Source of the DNA: Microbacterium sp. SZ1
GTDB lineage: Bacteria; Actinomycetota; Actinomycetes; Actinomycetales; Microbacteriaceae
Direction: 5' to 3'
Length of the DNA stretch: 64,000 bases
NCBI RefSeq assembly: GCF_002362255.1
Contig: NZ_LPVV01000001.1
Coordinates: 62,001 to 126,000 of the forward strand
The translations under genes and the position numbers were made by a program. Below are positions 15,472 to 25,859 of the stretch, one piece after another. Below the pieces are notes generated by a model. That model was not told where the DNA came from, did no database searches, and saw only the letters and a program-made list of their open reading frames with translations. Within the stretch, counting starts at the first letter, position 1; each line of letters starts with the position of its first letter.

Positions 15472-16848
15472 GTGAACGACAAGCATCTCCCCCAGGATGC
15501 GGGCCTTTTGGCGTCCGACGACTGCGGCTGCGCGCCCACGTCGGCCGAGAGCCGTGCCTTCTGGTCGAAGGATTCCGTCAGTCGGCGCGGAGCGCTCGGG
15601 TTGGGTCTCGGCGCTCTCGGCGTCGTCGCGCTCAGCGCGTTCGGCATCGGCGCGACGACCTCCGCCGCCTACGCCGCGACGTATCCCAGCTGGGACGACG
15701 TGCAGCGCGCCATGAGCAATCAGAACGCGAAGGCGGCTGAGGTCACACGTATCGAGGGCCTGATCCAGTCGCTCACGCAGAAGGTGGCCGACACGCAGGC
15801 CGCCGCCGAGCTGGCCGGTGCCGAGTTCGACGCGGCCCAGCAGGCGTACTTCGACGCGATCGCGGCCGCCGACGCGCTGCAGGCGCAGGCCGACGCGCAG
15901 GCGCTCGCCGCCGACGAGGCCACGCGCAAGGCGGCTCAGCTCGCCGCGCAGCTGTACCGCAACGGCGGGGACGACACGGCCCTCCAGCTGTTCTTCTCCG
16001 AATCGGCGGACGACGCCGACGACCTGCTGTCCCGACTCGGGTCGATGGACAAGGTCTACCAGTACAACCAGACGATGTACGACAACGCCGTCGCCGCCCG
16101 GAACTCGGCCCAGTCGCTGAGCGACCAGGCCAAGGTGGCGCGCGATGAGCGCGATCGGCTGCAGCAGATCGCCGAGCAGAAGATGATCGCCGCCCAGGAG
16201 GCGGCAGCGGCCGCTCAAGCGGCTCTCGACGAGCAGACCACGAACCTCGCCACGATGCAGGCACAGCTCGCCGCACTCAAGGACCAGACCGCGACGACGG
16301 TCGCCGGCTACCAGGAGGGCGTCCGCGTCGCCGAAGAGGAGCGCAAGCGGCGCGAGGCGGCCGAGGCCGCCGCAGCTGCGGCCGCAGCGGCGGCGAACGG
16401 CGGCGGTGGTGGCGGAGGCACCGGCGGATCCCCGGGGTCCGGCGGCTGGGTTCGCCCGCAGGGAGGGCACCGCAGCGCGGGATTCGGGCCGCGACCGAAG
16501 CCCTGCGCAGCGTGCTCCGGATACCACTACGGCGTGGACCTCGCCAACGGTTGCGGTGCTGCCATCTACGCCGCCCAGTCAGGCACCGTCGACTACGCCG
16601 GCCCCAGGGGCAACTACGGCAACTACATCCGCATCCAGCACGGCGGCGGGGTCGCGACGGGCTACGCGCACATCCGCGACGGCGGCTTCGCCGTGCGAAG
16701 CGGTCAGTGGGTGAACTCGGGTCAGGTCATCGCGTACGCCGGCAACACCGGCGCGTCCGTCGGATGCCACCTCCACTTCGAGGTGTACATCAACGGCGGG
16801 TACACGAACCCCATCCCCTTCATGGCAGACAGAGGCGTCTCGGTCTGA
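15472..16848 (+). CDS. Tat-exported M23 peptidoglycan endopeptidase with coiled coil
   Basis: A 458-residue exported cell-wall hydrolase. A twin-arginine signal (SRRGALG, Arg38-Arg39) precedes a hydrophobic stretch ending in AYAA near residue 69. Residues 75-305 form an alanine-rich coiled coil like those of NlpD/RipA-type factors, then a glycine linker, then a LytM/M23 metallopeptidase domain with HYGVD (metal His/Asp) and HLHFE. It should cut peptide cross-links and may be held inactive by the coiled coil. Start GTG after GGAAGGGG. It ends at a terminator shared with the convergent ppa gene. Confidence 0.88.
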   Translation: MNDKHLPQDAGLLASDDCGCAPTSAESRAFWSKDSVSRRGALGLGLGALGVVALSAFGIGATTSAAYAATYPSWDDVQRAMSNQNAKAAEVTRIEGLIQSLTQKVADTQAAAELAGAEFDAAQQAYFDAIAAADALQAQADAQALAADEATRKAAQLAAQLYRNGGDDTALQLFFSESADDADDLLSRLGSMDKVYQYNQTMYDNAVAARNSAQSLSDQAKVARDERDRLQQIAEQKMIAAQEAAAAAQAALDEQTTNLATMQAQLAALKDQTATTVAGYQEGVRVAEEERKRREAAEAAAAAAAAAANGGGGGGGTGGSPGSGGWVRPQGGHRSAGFGPRPKPCAACSGYHYGVDLANGCGAAIYAAQSGTVDYAGPRGNYGNYIRIQHGGGVATGYAHIRDGGFAVRSGQWVNSGQVIAYAGNTGASVGCHLHFEVYINGGYTNPIPFMADRGVSV

Positions 16849-16868
16849 GGCTCGACGCCCTCAACGAA

Positions 16869-16903
16869 CAAGACCCCCGGCCGCTGCGCGGACCGGGGGT
16901 CTT
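16869..16903. terminator. bidirectional terminator between M23 peptidase and ppa
   Basis: Hairpin with arms GACCCCCGG and CCGGGGGTC around a GC-rich loop, followed by TTCTC on the plus strand and preceded by an A-rich tract that serves the minus strand. It separates two convergent genes. Confidence 0.75.
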
Positions 16904-16927
16904 CTCGTCGTGAGAGACGGCGCGGGG

Positions 16928-17419
16928 TCAGTGGCCCTGCTCGCCGAAACGAGCGATCGCCTCGTCGAGGATGCGCTGCGCCTCGGCGGCATTGCCCCAC
17001 TCGTCGACCTTGACCCACTTGTTGGGCTCGAGGTCCTTGTAGTGCTCGAAGAAGTGCGCGATCTCCTTCTTCGTGTACTCGGCGATGTCGTCGATGTCCT
17101 GGATGTGCGCCCAGCGCGGGTCCTTCGACAGCACGGCCACGAGCTTGTCGTCGCCGCCGGCCTCGTCGCTCATCTTGAGCACGGCCACGGGACGCACCTC
17201 GACGACGACGCCCGGGTAGATGGCGTGATCGAGCAGCACGAGCACGTCGAGCGGGTCGCCGTCCTCGCCGAGCGTGTTGTCGAAGTAGCCGTAGTCGGCC
17301 GGGTAGCCGAAGGTCGTGTAGAGCACGCGGTCGAGGTGCACTCGTCCCGTCTCGTGGTCGACTTCGTACTTCACGCGGCTGCCGCGCGGGATCTCGATGA
17401 CGGCGTCGTGTGCGCCCAT
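16928..17419 (-). CDS. ppa: inorganic pyrophosphatase
   Basis: A 163-residue family I soluble pyrophosphatase, hydrolysing PPi to two phosphates and driving biosynthetic reactions. The signature is complete: EIPRGSRVKYE, DYGYFDNTLGEDGDPLDVLVL (metal-binding aspartates) and KKEIAHFFEHYKDLE. Length is normal for bacterial enzymes. The ATG chosen follows GAGGAG; the frame opens 25 codons earlier without supporting sequence. Confidence 0.97.
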   Translation of the reverse strand: MGAHDAVIEIPRGSRVKYEVDHETGRVHLDRVLYTTFGYPADYGYFDNTLGEDGDPLDVLVLLDHAIYPGVVVEVRPVAVLKMSDEAGGDDKLVAVLSKDPRWAHIQDIDDIAEYTKKEIAHFFEHYKDLEPNKWVKVDEWGNAAEAQRILDEAIARFGEQGH

Positions 17420-17462
17420 GCGTGTGCTCCTCAGAAAAGACGGGTGGATGCCGCGGACCAGC

Positions 17463-18098
17463 CTACCCGCGAGCGGCATCCCGCCGCCGGACACCGCGAT
17501 CGATCAGGCGTGTGACGAGCCCGGTCGCGAGCAGGAGGAACAACCCGGCGTAGCTGTGGTCGGGGAGGAGCAGGGCGATCGCGAGAGCGATGGCGAAGAG
17601 GATGATCGCCGACAGGTCCCCGATCACACCGGCCCGCAGGGTCGACGGCGACGCGGTAGTGAGACTCGGGTTCCTCTGCAGATAGAGCCACGCGCCGAGG
17701 GTCGTGACCTGCGTGAGGATCAGCGTCCCGATGTACACCAGGGTCTGCAGTGCGTCGGTGGCCATCTGGCCGATCATCGCGGTCGGCACCGGCAACCAGA
17801 CGATCGTCACCATCCACGCGATGTTGATCCACAGCAGGGGACCGGTCATCCACTCCACGGCCCGGTACTGGTTGTGGTGGCCGATCCAGAAGGTCGCGAT
17901 CAGCACGAAGCTCAGCGCGAAGCTGAGGAGCTGCCCGGAGTGCTCGGAGAAGAACTCCGCGGTCGTGAGCGTGCCGGACGCCGCGTCCGACACCGCCTCC
18001 ATGAGCGGCAGGATCAGCAGCGTCATCGCGATCGCCACGACCGCGTCGACGAACGCGGTGAAGCGCTCCGGTCGGAACCTCGACGAGTCATCAGCCAC
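17463..18098 (-). CDS. TMEM175-family potassium channel-like membrane protein
   Basis: A 211-residue membrane protein with six hydrophobic helices. The first helix carries RFTAFVDAVVAIAMTLLIL, the R-x3-FxDAV-x-AI-x-TLL signature of the TMEM175/DUF1211 family, whose bacterial members form potassium-permeable channels. One channel unit of six helices is the usual bacterial size. It stands upstream of ppa on the same strand, 43 bases apart, and is divergent from tilS. Confidence 0.85.
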   Translation of the reverse strand: MADDSSRFRPERFTAFVDAVVAIAMTLLILPLMEAVSDAASGTLTTAEFFSEHSGQLLSFALSFVLIATFWIGHHNQYRAVEWMTGPLLWINIAWMVTIVWLPVPTAMIGQMATDALQTLVYIGTLILTQVTTLGAWLYLQRNPSLTTASPSTLRAGVIGDLSAIILFAIALAIALLLPDHSYAGLFLLLATGLVTRLIDRGVRRRDAARG

Positions 18099-18164
18099 GG
18101 CGCCAGACTAGAACGCGCGGCCGCGGCCACGCGAGAGGCGGGCGCCGTGATCTACCGTGGAACC

Positions 18165-19151
18165 GTGCCGTCGCTCCCACCCGTCATCGCCGAGATCCGC
18201 CTCGCCGTGCGCACCGCGCTCGCCGACCTGCCCGAGGGCTCGACCGTCGTCGTCGCCCTCTCCGGCGGCGCCGACTCCCTCGCCCTGGCAGCGGCGACCG
18301 CGTTCGAAGCGCCGAAGCTCGGTCTGCGAGCAGGAACGCTCACGGTCGATCACGGGCTGCAGGAGGGTTCGGATGCCGTCGCCCGGCGCGCGGCCGAGGC
18401 CGCAGGAGCGCTCGGTCTCGGCGCCCTCGTCGTGCGCGTCGAGGTCGGTGGGGAGGGCGGGCCGGAGGCCGCGGCACGTGATGCCCGCTACCGAGTCCTC
18501 GCAGATGCGGCGGCGGATGCCGGTGCCGCGGCCGTGCTGCTCGGGCACACGCTCGACGATCAGGCCGAGACCGTGCTGCTCGGACTGGCCAGGGGGTCGG
18601 GTGCAGCGAGCCTGCAGGGCATGGCGCCGGTGCGTATGGACGACGAAGGACTCCGTTGGATCCGGCCGCTGCTGGGCGTGCGCCGCGAGACGACGCTCGC
18701 GTTCTGCGCGGCATCCGCTCTCGAGGTGTGGGACGACCCGCACAACGCCGATCCGCGGTTCGCCCGGGTGCGGGTACGCGATCGGGTGCTGCCGGTGCTC
18801 GAGGCGGAGCTCGGGCCCGGCGTCGCGGAGGCGCTCGCTCGCACCGCGGAGCAGCTGCGTGAGGACGCCGAGGCGTTCGACGCGATGATCCACGAGACGA
18901 TCGAGGACATCGTCGAGCACGCCGAGGCGGGCATCTCGGTGAGCGCCGCCGCGCTCGCCGCGAACCCTGCCGCGCTGCGCAACCGCATCATCCGCCTCGT
19001 CGCCGACAGCGAGTTCGGTGCCAGCCTCACCCGCCTGCAGACCGTCGAGGTCGCGCGCCTCGCGACCGACTGGGCGGGTCAGGGCCCGATCGATCTGCCC
19101 GGATGCTCCGCGCGACGCATCGGCGGGCGGATCGTGTTCACGGCGCGCTGA
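18165..19151 (+). CDS. tilS: tRNA(Ile)-lysidine synthase
   Basis: A 328-residue N-type PP-loop ATPase with the SGGADS motif (residues 33-38), the DHGLQ segment and GHTLDDQAETVLLGLARGSG, all typical of TilS, which converts C34 of tRNA-Ile(CAU) to lysidine so that it reads AUA. Actinobacterial versions lack the long C-terminal domain, as here. The GTG at 18165 gives the usual N-terminus; a GTG 18 bases upstream is an alternative. It lies shortly before hpt and ftsH, the conserved actinobacterial order, interrupted here by a convergent DUF937 gene. Confidence 0.93.
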   Translation: MPSLPPVIAEIRLAVRTALADLPEGSTVVVALSGGADSLALAAATAFEAPKLGLRAGTLTVDHGLQEGSDAVARRAAEAAGALGLGALVVRVEVGGEGGPEAAARDARYRVLADAAADAGAAAVLLGHTLDDQAETVLLGLARGSGAASLQGMAPVRMDDEGLRWIRPLLGVRRETTLAFCAASALEVWDDPHNADPRFARVRVRDRVLPVLEAELGPGVAEALARTAEQLREDAEAFDAMIHETIEDIVEHAEAGISVSAAALAANPAALRNRIIRLVADSEFGASLTRLQTVEVARLATDWAGQGPIDLPGCSARRIGGRIVFTAR

Positions 19152-19158
19152 GGTTCTC

Positions 19159-19698
19159 CTACTTCTTGCCGAAGAGTCCGCCGAGGACACCGCCGAGCAG
19201 GTCGCCGATGCCGCCCGAGCCGCCGGAACTCGAGCCGCCGAGCAGTCCGCCGATCACATCGCCGAGACCTCCGCCGCCCGACTGCGTCTGACCGCCGGCG
19301 GTGGTGTCCTTGCTCTTCGTCGCGTTCGCGATGAGTCCCATGACGATCGGCGCGAGGATCGGCAGCAGCTTGCCGAAGTCGATGCCGGCCGTCTCCTCCG
19401 ACTCGTTGAGCTTCTTCGTGACCTTCTTCTCGTCGGCGCCGAGGATGTGCGAGACGATCTTGCCGCCGTCGTTCTGATCGATGTCGTCGACCCGCTTGAC
19501 GCCGGTCGAGCCCTCGTGACGCTTCAACGCGTTCTCGATGGCGGACGATCCCTCCGACGTCGAGGCGTTCCTGGCGAGCCCGCTGAGCAGCACCGCACCC
19601 CCCTGCTCGACCGCGGCCTTGGCCTCGTCGTGCGAGACGCCCAGCTTCGCTGCGACGTCGTCGATCGGGACCTGCTTGAGGATGTCGTCGAGAGCCAT
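19159..19698 (-). CDS. DUF937 family protein
   Basis: A 179-residue protein of the DUF937 family: an N-terminal helical domain (LDDILKQVPIDDVAAKLGVSHDEAKAAV, in part) followed by a short hydrophobic segment (LLPILAPIVMGLIA) and a glycine/serine-rich tail with GGLLGGSSSGG repeats ending in GLFGKK. Function is unknown. It is transcribed against tilS, separated by seven bases, and divergent from hpt. Confidence 0.85.
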   Translation of the reverse strand: MALDDILKQVPIDDVAAKLGVSHDEAKAAVEQGGAVLLSGLARNASTSEGSSAIENALKRHEGSTGVKRVDDIDQNDGGKIVSHILGADEKKVTKKLNESEETAGIDFGKLLPILAPIVMGLIANATKSKDTTAGGQTQSGGGGLGDVIGGLLGGSSSGGSGGIGDLLGGVLGGLFGKK

Positions 19699-19827
19699 CA
19701 GGGATTCCTTCCGTCAGGGGCGGTCGCCCGTGTCACGGCCCAGGGTAGTGCGCGCCGAGGACGAGCGGGGAGGGGGTGGACAGGGCCGTCGGCCTGAGCA
19801 TCCGCCTTCGTCGCCTAAAATCGATCC

Positions 19828-20379
<552 letters not shown>

Positions 20380-20382
20380 GAG

Positions 20383-20419
20383 GTCACCGCGTTTCGTCTC
20401 GCTGCGCTCGCTCAACGAC
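20383..20419. repeat. 37-bp interspersed repeat, copy 1
   Basis: A GTCAC-N-GCGTTTCGTCTCG segment followed by CTCGCTCAACGAC, matched at 61792-61828 with three mismatches in 37. Both copies are intergenic and just downstream or upstream of genes in unrelated loci. Likely a small non-coding repeat scattered in this genome. Confidence 0.6.
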
Positions 20420-20495
20420 CGAGGTGGCGGAACCCGTACGCCGTGGGTGAACGCACAGCGGTCACCTAGGGCTCGCGCGATACGCTGATCCGACC

Positions 20496-22496
<2,001 letters not shown>

Positions 22497-22498
22497 CC

Positions 22499-23101
22499 GT
22501 GAGCGTCGACAGGACGCGTATCGAGCGGCTCACCCGTGAGCTCCTCGAGGCGATCGGGGAAGACCCCGACCGCCCGGGGCTCCGGCAGACGCCCGCGCGC
22601 ATGGCCGACCTGTACTCGGAGTTCTTCGCCGGCGTCGGCGAGGATGCCGCTGCGCCCCTTGCGCGCACCATCAGCGTCTCGCGTGGACCGGCTCCCGACA
22701 CGCTTCCCTCCGGCGCGGTGCTGCTGCGCGACATCCGCTTCCGGTCGGTGTGCGAGCACCACCTGCTGCCGTTCGCCGGGCACGCGCACATCGCCTATCT
22801 CCCGGGCGAGCAGGTCGTCGGACTCGGAGCCCTCGTGCGGGTCGTCGAGATCCTCGCCACGCGCCCGCAGGTGCAGGAGCGCCTCGGCGAGCAGATCGCC
22901 GACGTCATCGCCGAGAACCTCGACGCCCGCGGCGTGCTCGTCGTGCTCGACGCCAGCCACGGCTGCGTCACGATGCGCGGCGGACGACAGCCCGAGGCGT
23001 CGACCCTCACGATCGCCGCGCGCGGCGAGTACACCGACGCCGTCGTCCGTGCGGAGCTCATCGCCCTGATCGGCGCATCGACCGGAGCGGCGCGGGCATG
23101 A
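22499..23101 (+). CDS. folE: GTP cyclohydrolase I
   Basis: A 200-residue enzyme for the first step of folate synthesis, GTP to dihydroneopterin triphosphate. The zinc and active-site residues are in FRSVCEHHLLPFAGHAHIAY (in part) and DASHGCVTMRG. GTG start two bases after ftsH; stop overlaps folP. Confidence 0.97.
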   Translation: MSVDRTRIERLTRELLEAIGEDPDRPGLRQTPARMADLYSEFFAGVGEDAAAPLARTISVSRGPAPDTLPSGAVLLRDIRFRSVCEHHLLPFAGHAHIAYLPGEQVVGLGALVRVVEILATRPQVQERLGEQIADVIAENLDARGVLVVLDASHGCVTMRGGRQPEASTLTIAARGEYTDAVVRAELIALIGASTGAARA

Positions 23102-23901
23102 CCGGCATCTGGGGCATCGTCAACGTGACGCCGGACTCGTTCAGCGACGGCGGACGCTACCTCGAGGTGGACCGGGCCGTCGAGCACGGTATGCGGCTGC
23201 GCGCCGAGGGAGCCACGGTGCTCGACGTCGGCGGCGAGTCGACCAGACCCGGTGCCGAGCGCGTGGGCGCCGAGATCGAGCAGCAGCGAGTGATCCCCGT
23301 GATCGAACGGCTCGTCGAGGCCGGAGTGCCCGTGAGCATCGACACGATCAACGCCGCTACGGCCGACGCCGCGGTGCGGGCAGGAGCACGGATCGTCAAC
23401 GACGTGTCGGGCGGCCTGGCCGATCCCGACATGCGCGGCGTCGTCGCGGCATCCGGAGCCGACTACGCGATCGGCCACTGGCGCGGCTTCTCCGACGACA
23501 TGTACGCGCGGGCCGAATACCACCGCGTCGCCCGCGAGGTCGCCGGCGAGCTCCAGGAGCGCATGGGGGAGGCGGCCGCGGCGGGCATCGCGCCGTCTCG
23601 CATCATCCTCGACCCCGGCATCGGGTTCGCGAAGGCCGGGGCGCAGAACTGGGAGGTGCTGCGCGGACTCGACGAGATCGTCGCGCTGGGTCCCCGCGTG
23701 CTCGTCGGCACGTCGCGCAAGCGGTTCCTCGCCGACACCCTCCAGGCCGACGAGGACGGCTCGGTCAGCGAGAGTCGGCGCGACCTCGCGACGGCCGTCA
23801 CGAGCGCCCTCGCCATGCGCGCCGGAGCATGGGCCGTGCGCGTACACCACGTCGAAGCCACACGCGACGCCCTCGCCGTCGCCCGCGCCTGGGAGGGCTG
23901 A
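23098..23901 (+). CDS. folP: dihydropteroate synthase
   Basis: A 267-residue TIM-barrel enzyme joining p-aminobenzoate to the pterin; the sulfonamide target. Motifs: NVTPDSFSDGG, DVGGESTRPGA, IVNDVSGG and the C-terminal GTSRKRF. ATG overlaps the folE stop (ATGA); a longer open frame upstream lies inside folE and is rejected. Confidence 0.97.
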   Translation: MTGIWGIVNVTPDSFSDGGRYLEVDRAVEHGMRLRAEGATVLDVGGESTRPGAERVGAEIEQQRVIPVIERLVEAGVPVSIDTINAATADAAVRAGARIVNDVSGGLADPDMRGVVAASGADYAIGHWRGFSDDMYARAEYHRVAREVAGELQERMGEAAAAGIAPSRIILDPGIGFAKAGAQNWEVLRGLDEIVALGPRVLVGTSRKRFLADTLQADEDGSVSESRRDLATAVTSALAMRAGAWAVRVHHVEATRDALAVARAWEG

Positions 23902-23904
23902 GGC

Positions 23905-24297
23905 ATGACCGAGCTCGACGAGATCGCCCTCACCGGACTCAGGGTGTTCGGCCGCCACGGCGTCTACGACCACGAGCGCCGCGACGGACAGGAGTTCACC
24001 ATCGACGTGCGACTCCGGATGCCGTTGGGCGCCGCCGCGGCATCCGATGACGTCGCCGACACCGTGCACTACGGCGAGCTGGCGGAGAGGATCGCCGCCG
24101 TGGTCGGCGGGGAGCCGGTGAACCTCGTCGAGACCCTTGCCGAGCGCATCGCCGAGGTCGCGCTCGACGACCAGCGCGTGCACACTGTGACGGTGACCGT
24201 GCACAAGCCGCATGCTCCCATTCCGCTGACGTTCGCCGACGTGTCCGTGACCGTGCACCGCGCACGTCGGCATCCCCTCGAGGAGGTCACCTCGTGA
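23905..24297 (+). CDS. folB: dihydroneopterin aldolase
   Basis: A 130-residue FolB-type aldolase (LTGLRVFGRHGVYDHERRDGQ, quoted in part, with the invariant GxxGV-x-xxE context; C-terminal KPHAPIPLTFADVSV). It cleaves dihydroneopterin to the hydroxymethyl pterin used by FolK. Three bases after folP and overlapping folK by four. Confidence 0.95.
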   Translation: MTELDEIALTGLRVFGRHGVYDHERRDGQEFTIDVRLRMPLGAAAASDDVADTVHYGELAERIAAVVGGEPVNLVETLAERIAEVALDDQRVHTVTVTVHKPHAPIPLTFADVSVTVHRARRHPLEEVTS

Positions 24298-24833
24298 GCC
24301 GCAACCTGACCATCCCGCCGGATCTGCCCGGCCCCCGCGAGCCGCGTCCCGAGACGGTCGCCGTCGTCGCGTTCGGCGCCAATCTCGGCGATCGCGAGGA
24401 GACGATCCGCGCCGCCGCTGCGCGCATCGCCCGCCTTCCTCTGGTGTCGGAGGTGCAGCTCTCGCCGCTGCACGAGACCGTCGCCGTGCGGCTCGACGGC
24501 CCGGACCCCGACGCCCCGGCGTATGTGAACGCGGTTGCGCTGGTCACGACGCGCCTGGCGCCATCGGTGCTGCTCGGCATGCTGCACGCGATCGAGGAGG
24601 AGCACGGGCGCGAGCGCCACGAGCGCTGGGGCGACCGCACCCTCGACCTCGACCTGATCGCCTTCGGCGACGAGACATCGGATGCCGAGGCGCTGCGACT
24701 GCCGCATCCGCGCGCCGCCGAGCGGCTCTTCGTGCTCGACCCGTGGCTCGACCTCGACGCCGACGCACTGCTTCCCGGCCACGGTCGCGTGGCCGATCTC
24801 GCCGCCGCGCTTCGTCAGCGGGATGAGGGATGA
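24294..24833 (+). CDS. folK: hydroxymethyldihydropterin pyrophosphokinase
   Basis: A 179-residue HPPK. Motifs: FGANLGDREETIR, the substrate loop, and RWGDRTLDLDLIAFGDE with magnesium-binding aspartates, then LPHPRAAERLFVLDPW. It activates the pterin for FolP. GTG start overlaps folB; the stop overlaps the DUF3180 gene. Confidence 0.96.
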   Translation: MSRNLTIPPDLPGPREPRPETVAVVAFGANLGDREETIRAAAARIARLPLVSEVQLSPLHETVAVRLDGPDPDAPAYVNAVALVTTRLAPSVLLGMLHAIEEEHGRERHERWGDRTLDLDLIAFGDETSDAEALRLPHPRAAERLFVLDPWLDLDADALLPGHGRVADLAAALRQRDEG

Positions 24834-25327
24834 AGCGCACGTCGATCGGCGTCCTCGTCGTCCTCGCGCTGCTCGCGACCGGCGCGGGGTTCCTGCTCGA
24901 CCATGTGCTCACCGTGATGGGACGCGTGACCTTCACGCCGTCACTCCTGCTCCCGCTGCTGCTCCTGCTGATCGCCGCTGCCGCGCTGTCGCTCGCCTGG
25001 CCGGTGCGGGCGAGCGTGCGCAAGGGAATCCGCATCGATCCCTTCCGCGCGACGAGGGCCGTGACCCTCGCCCGCGCGTCGAGTCTGCTGGGCGCGATCA
25101 TGGCCGGCTTCGGTGCCGGGCTGCTCGCGTTCCTCCTGTCGCGGCCGGTTGATCCCCCGGTAGGGTCGACTGTGGCGATGCTGGCGCTGATCGGGAGTGC
25201 GGTCGTGCTCGCCGTCGCCGCGCTCGTCGCCGAACAGTTCTGCACACTGCCGAAGGATCCTGATGACTCAGAACCCAGAGACCGAGCCGGGGACCCCGGC
25301 CCCGCTGAACTCGGCGGAGGTCACTGA
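24830..25327 (+). CDS. DUF3180 membrane protein
   Basis: A 165-residue protein with four predicted membrane helices and a hydrophilic tail. The family (DUF3180) is restricted to actinobacteria and is nearly always next to folK; its role is not known. Its start overlaps folK and its last 65 bases overlap the next gene in another frame, so expression of the operon is tightly coupled. Confidence 0.85.
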   Translation: MKRTSIGVLVVLALLATGAGFLLDHVLTVMGRVTFTPSLLLPLLLLLIAAAALSLAWPVRASVRKGIRIDPFRATRAVTLARASSLLGAIMAGFGAGLLAFLLSRPVDPPVGSTVAMLALIGSAVVLAVAALVAEQFCTLPKDPDDSEPRDRAGDPGPAELGGGH

Positions 25328-25859
25328 CCTCGCGGCCCTCGACGCCGGCACCTACACGGCGCTGCGCACGGTGCGCAGCGAGGCGCGTCTCGAGCTCGAC
25401 GGCGTCTGGCACCAGATCTCGCCGCGGTACGTCGTGTCGCAGATCGTGCAGAACGTGATCTTCATCGCGATCGTCGCGATCGCGGCGGCGGTGCTCGCGC
25501 TCGTCCTGGACCAGACGTGGGCGTGGATCCCCGCCGGCGTCATCGTGCTGATCACGCTGATCACCCTCGTCATCCTCCCTCGACAGGCGAAGGCGATCGG
25601 CTACATGCTGCGCGACGACGACATCGTCTTCCGCAAGGGCATCCTGTGGCAGCGCATGATCGCGGTGCCCTACGGACGCATGCAGCTCGTCGACATCACT
25701 CAGGGCCCGCTCGACCGGGCGTTCGGTGTAGCTCAGCTGAAGATGGTGACGGCGGCGGCGACCACCGGAGTGCAGATCCCCGGGCTCACCCAGGCCGCCG
25801 CGGAGGCACTGCGCGACACGCTCATCGAGGTCGCCGAGACCCGCCGGACCGGCCTGTGA
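25263..25859 (+). CDS. bPH_2-domain membrane protein (YdbS-like)
   Basis: A 198-residue protein: an acidic N-terminus, two membrane helices (about residues 60-110) and one bacterial PH-like (bPH_2) domain with the diagnostic GYMLRDDDIVFRKGILW and PYGRMQLVDITQGPLDR segments. It resembles B. subtilis YdbS. The ATG start creates a 65-base overlap with DUF3180; no later start keeps the helices intact. Its stop overlaps the next PH gene (GTGA). Confidence 0.88.
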   Translation: MTQNPETEPGTPAPLNSAEVTDLAALDAGTYTALRTVRSEARLELDGVWHQISPRYVVSQIVQNVIFIAIVAIAAAVLALVLDQTWAWIPAGVIVLITLITLVILPRQAKAIGYMLRDDDIVFRKGILWQRMIAVPYGRMQLVDITQGPLDRAFGVAQLKMVTAAATTGVQIPGLTQAAAEALRDTLIEVAETRRTGL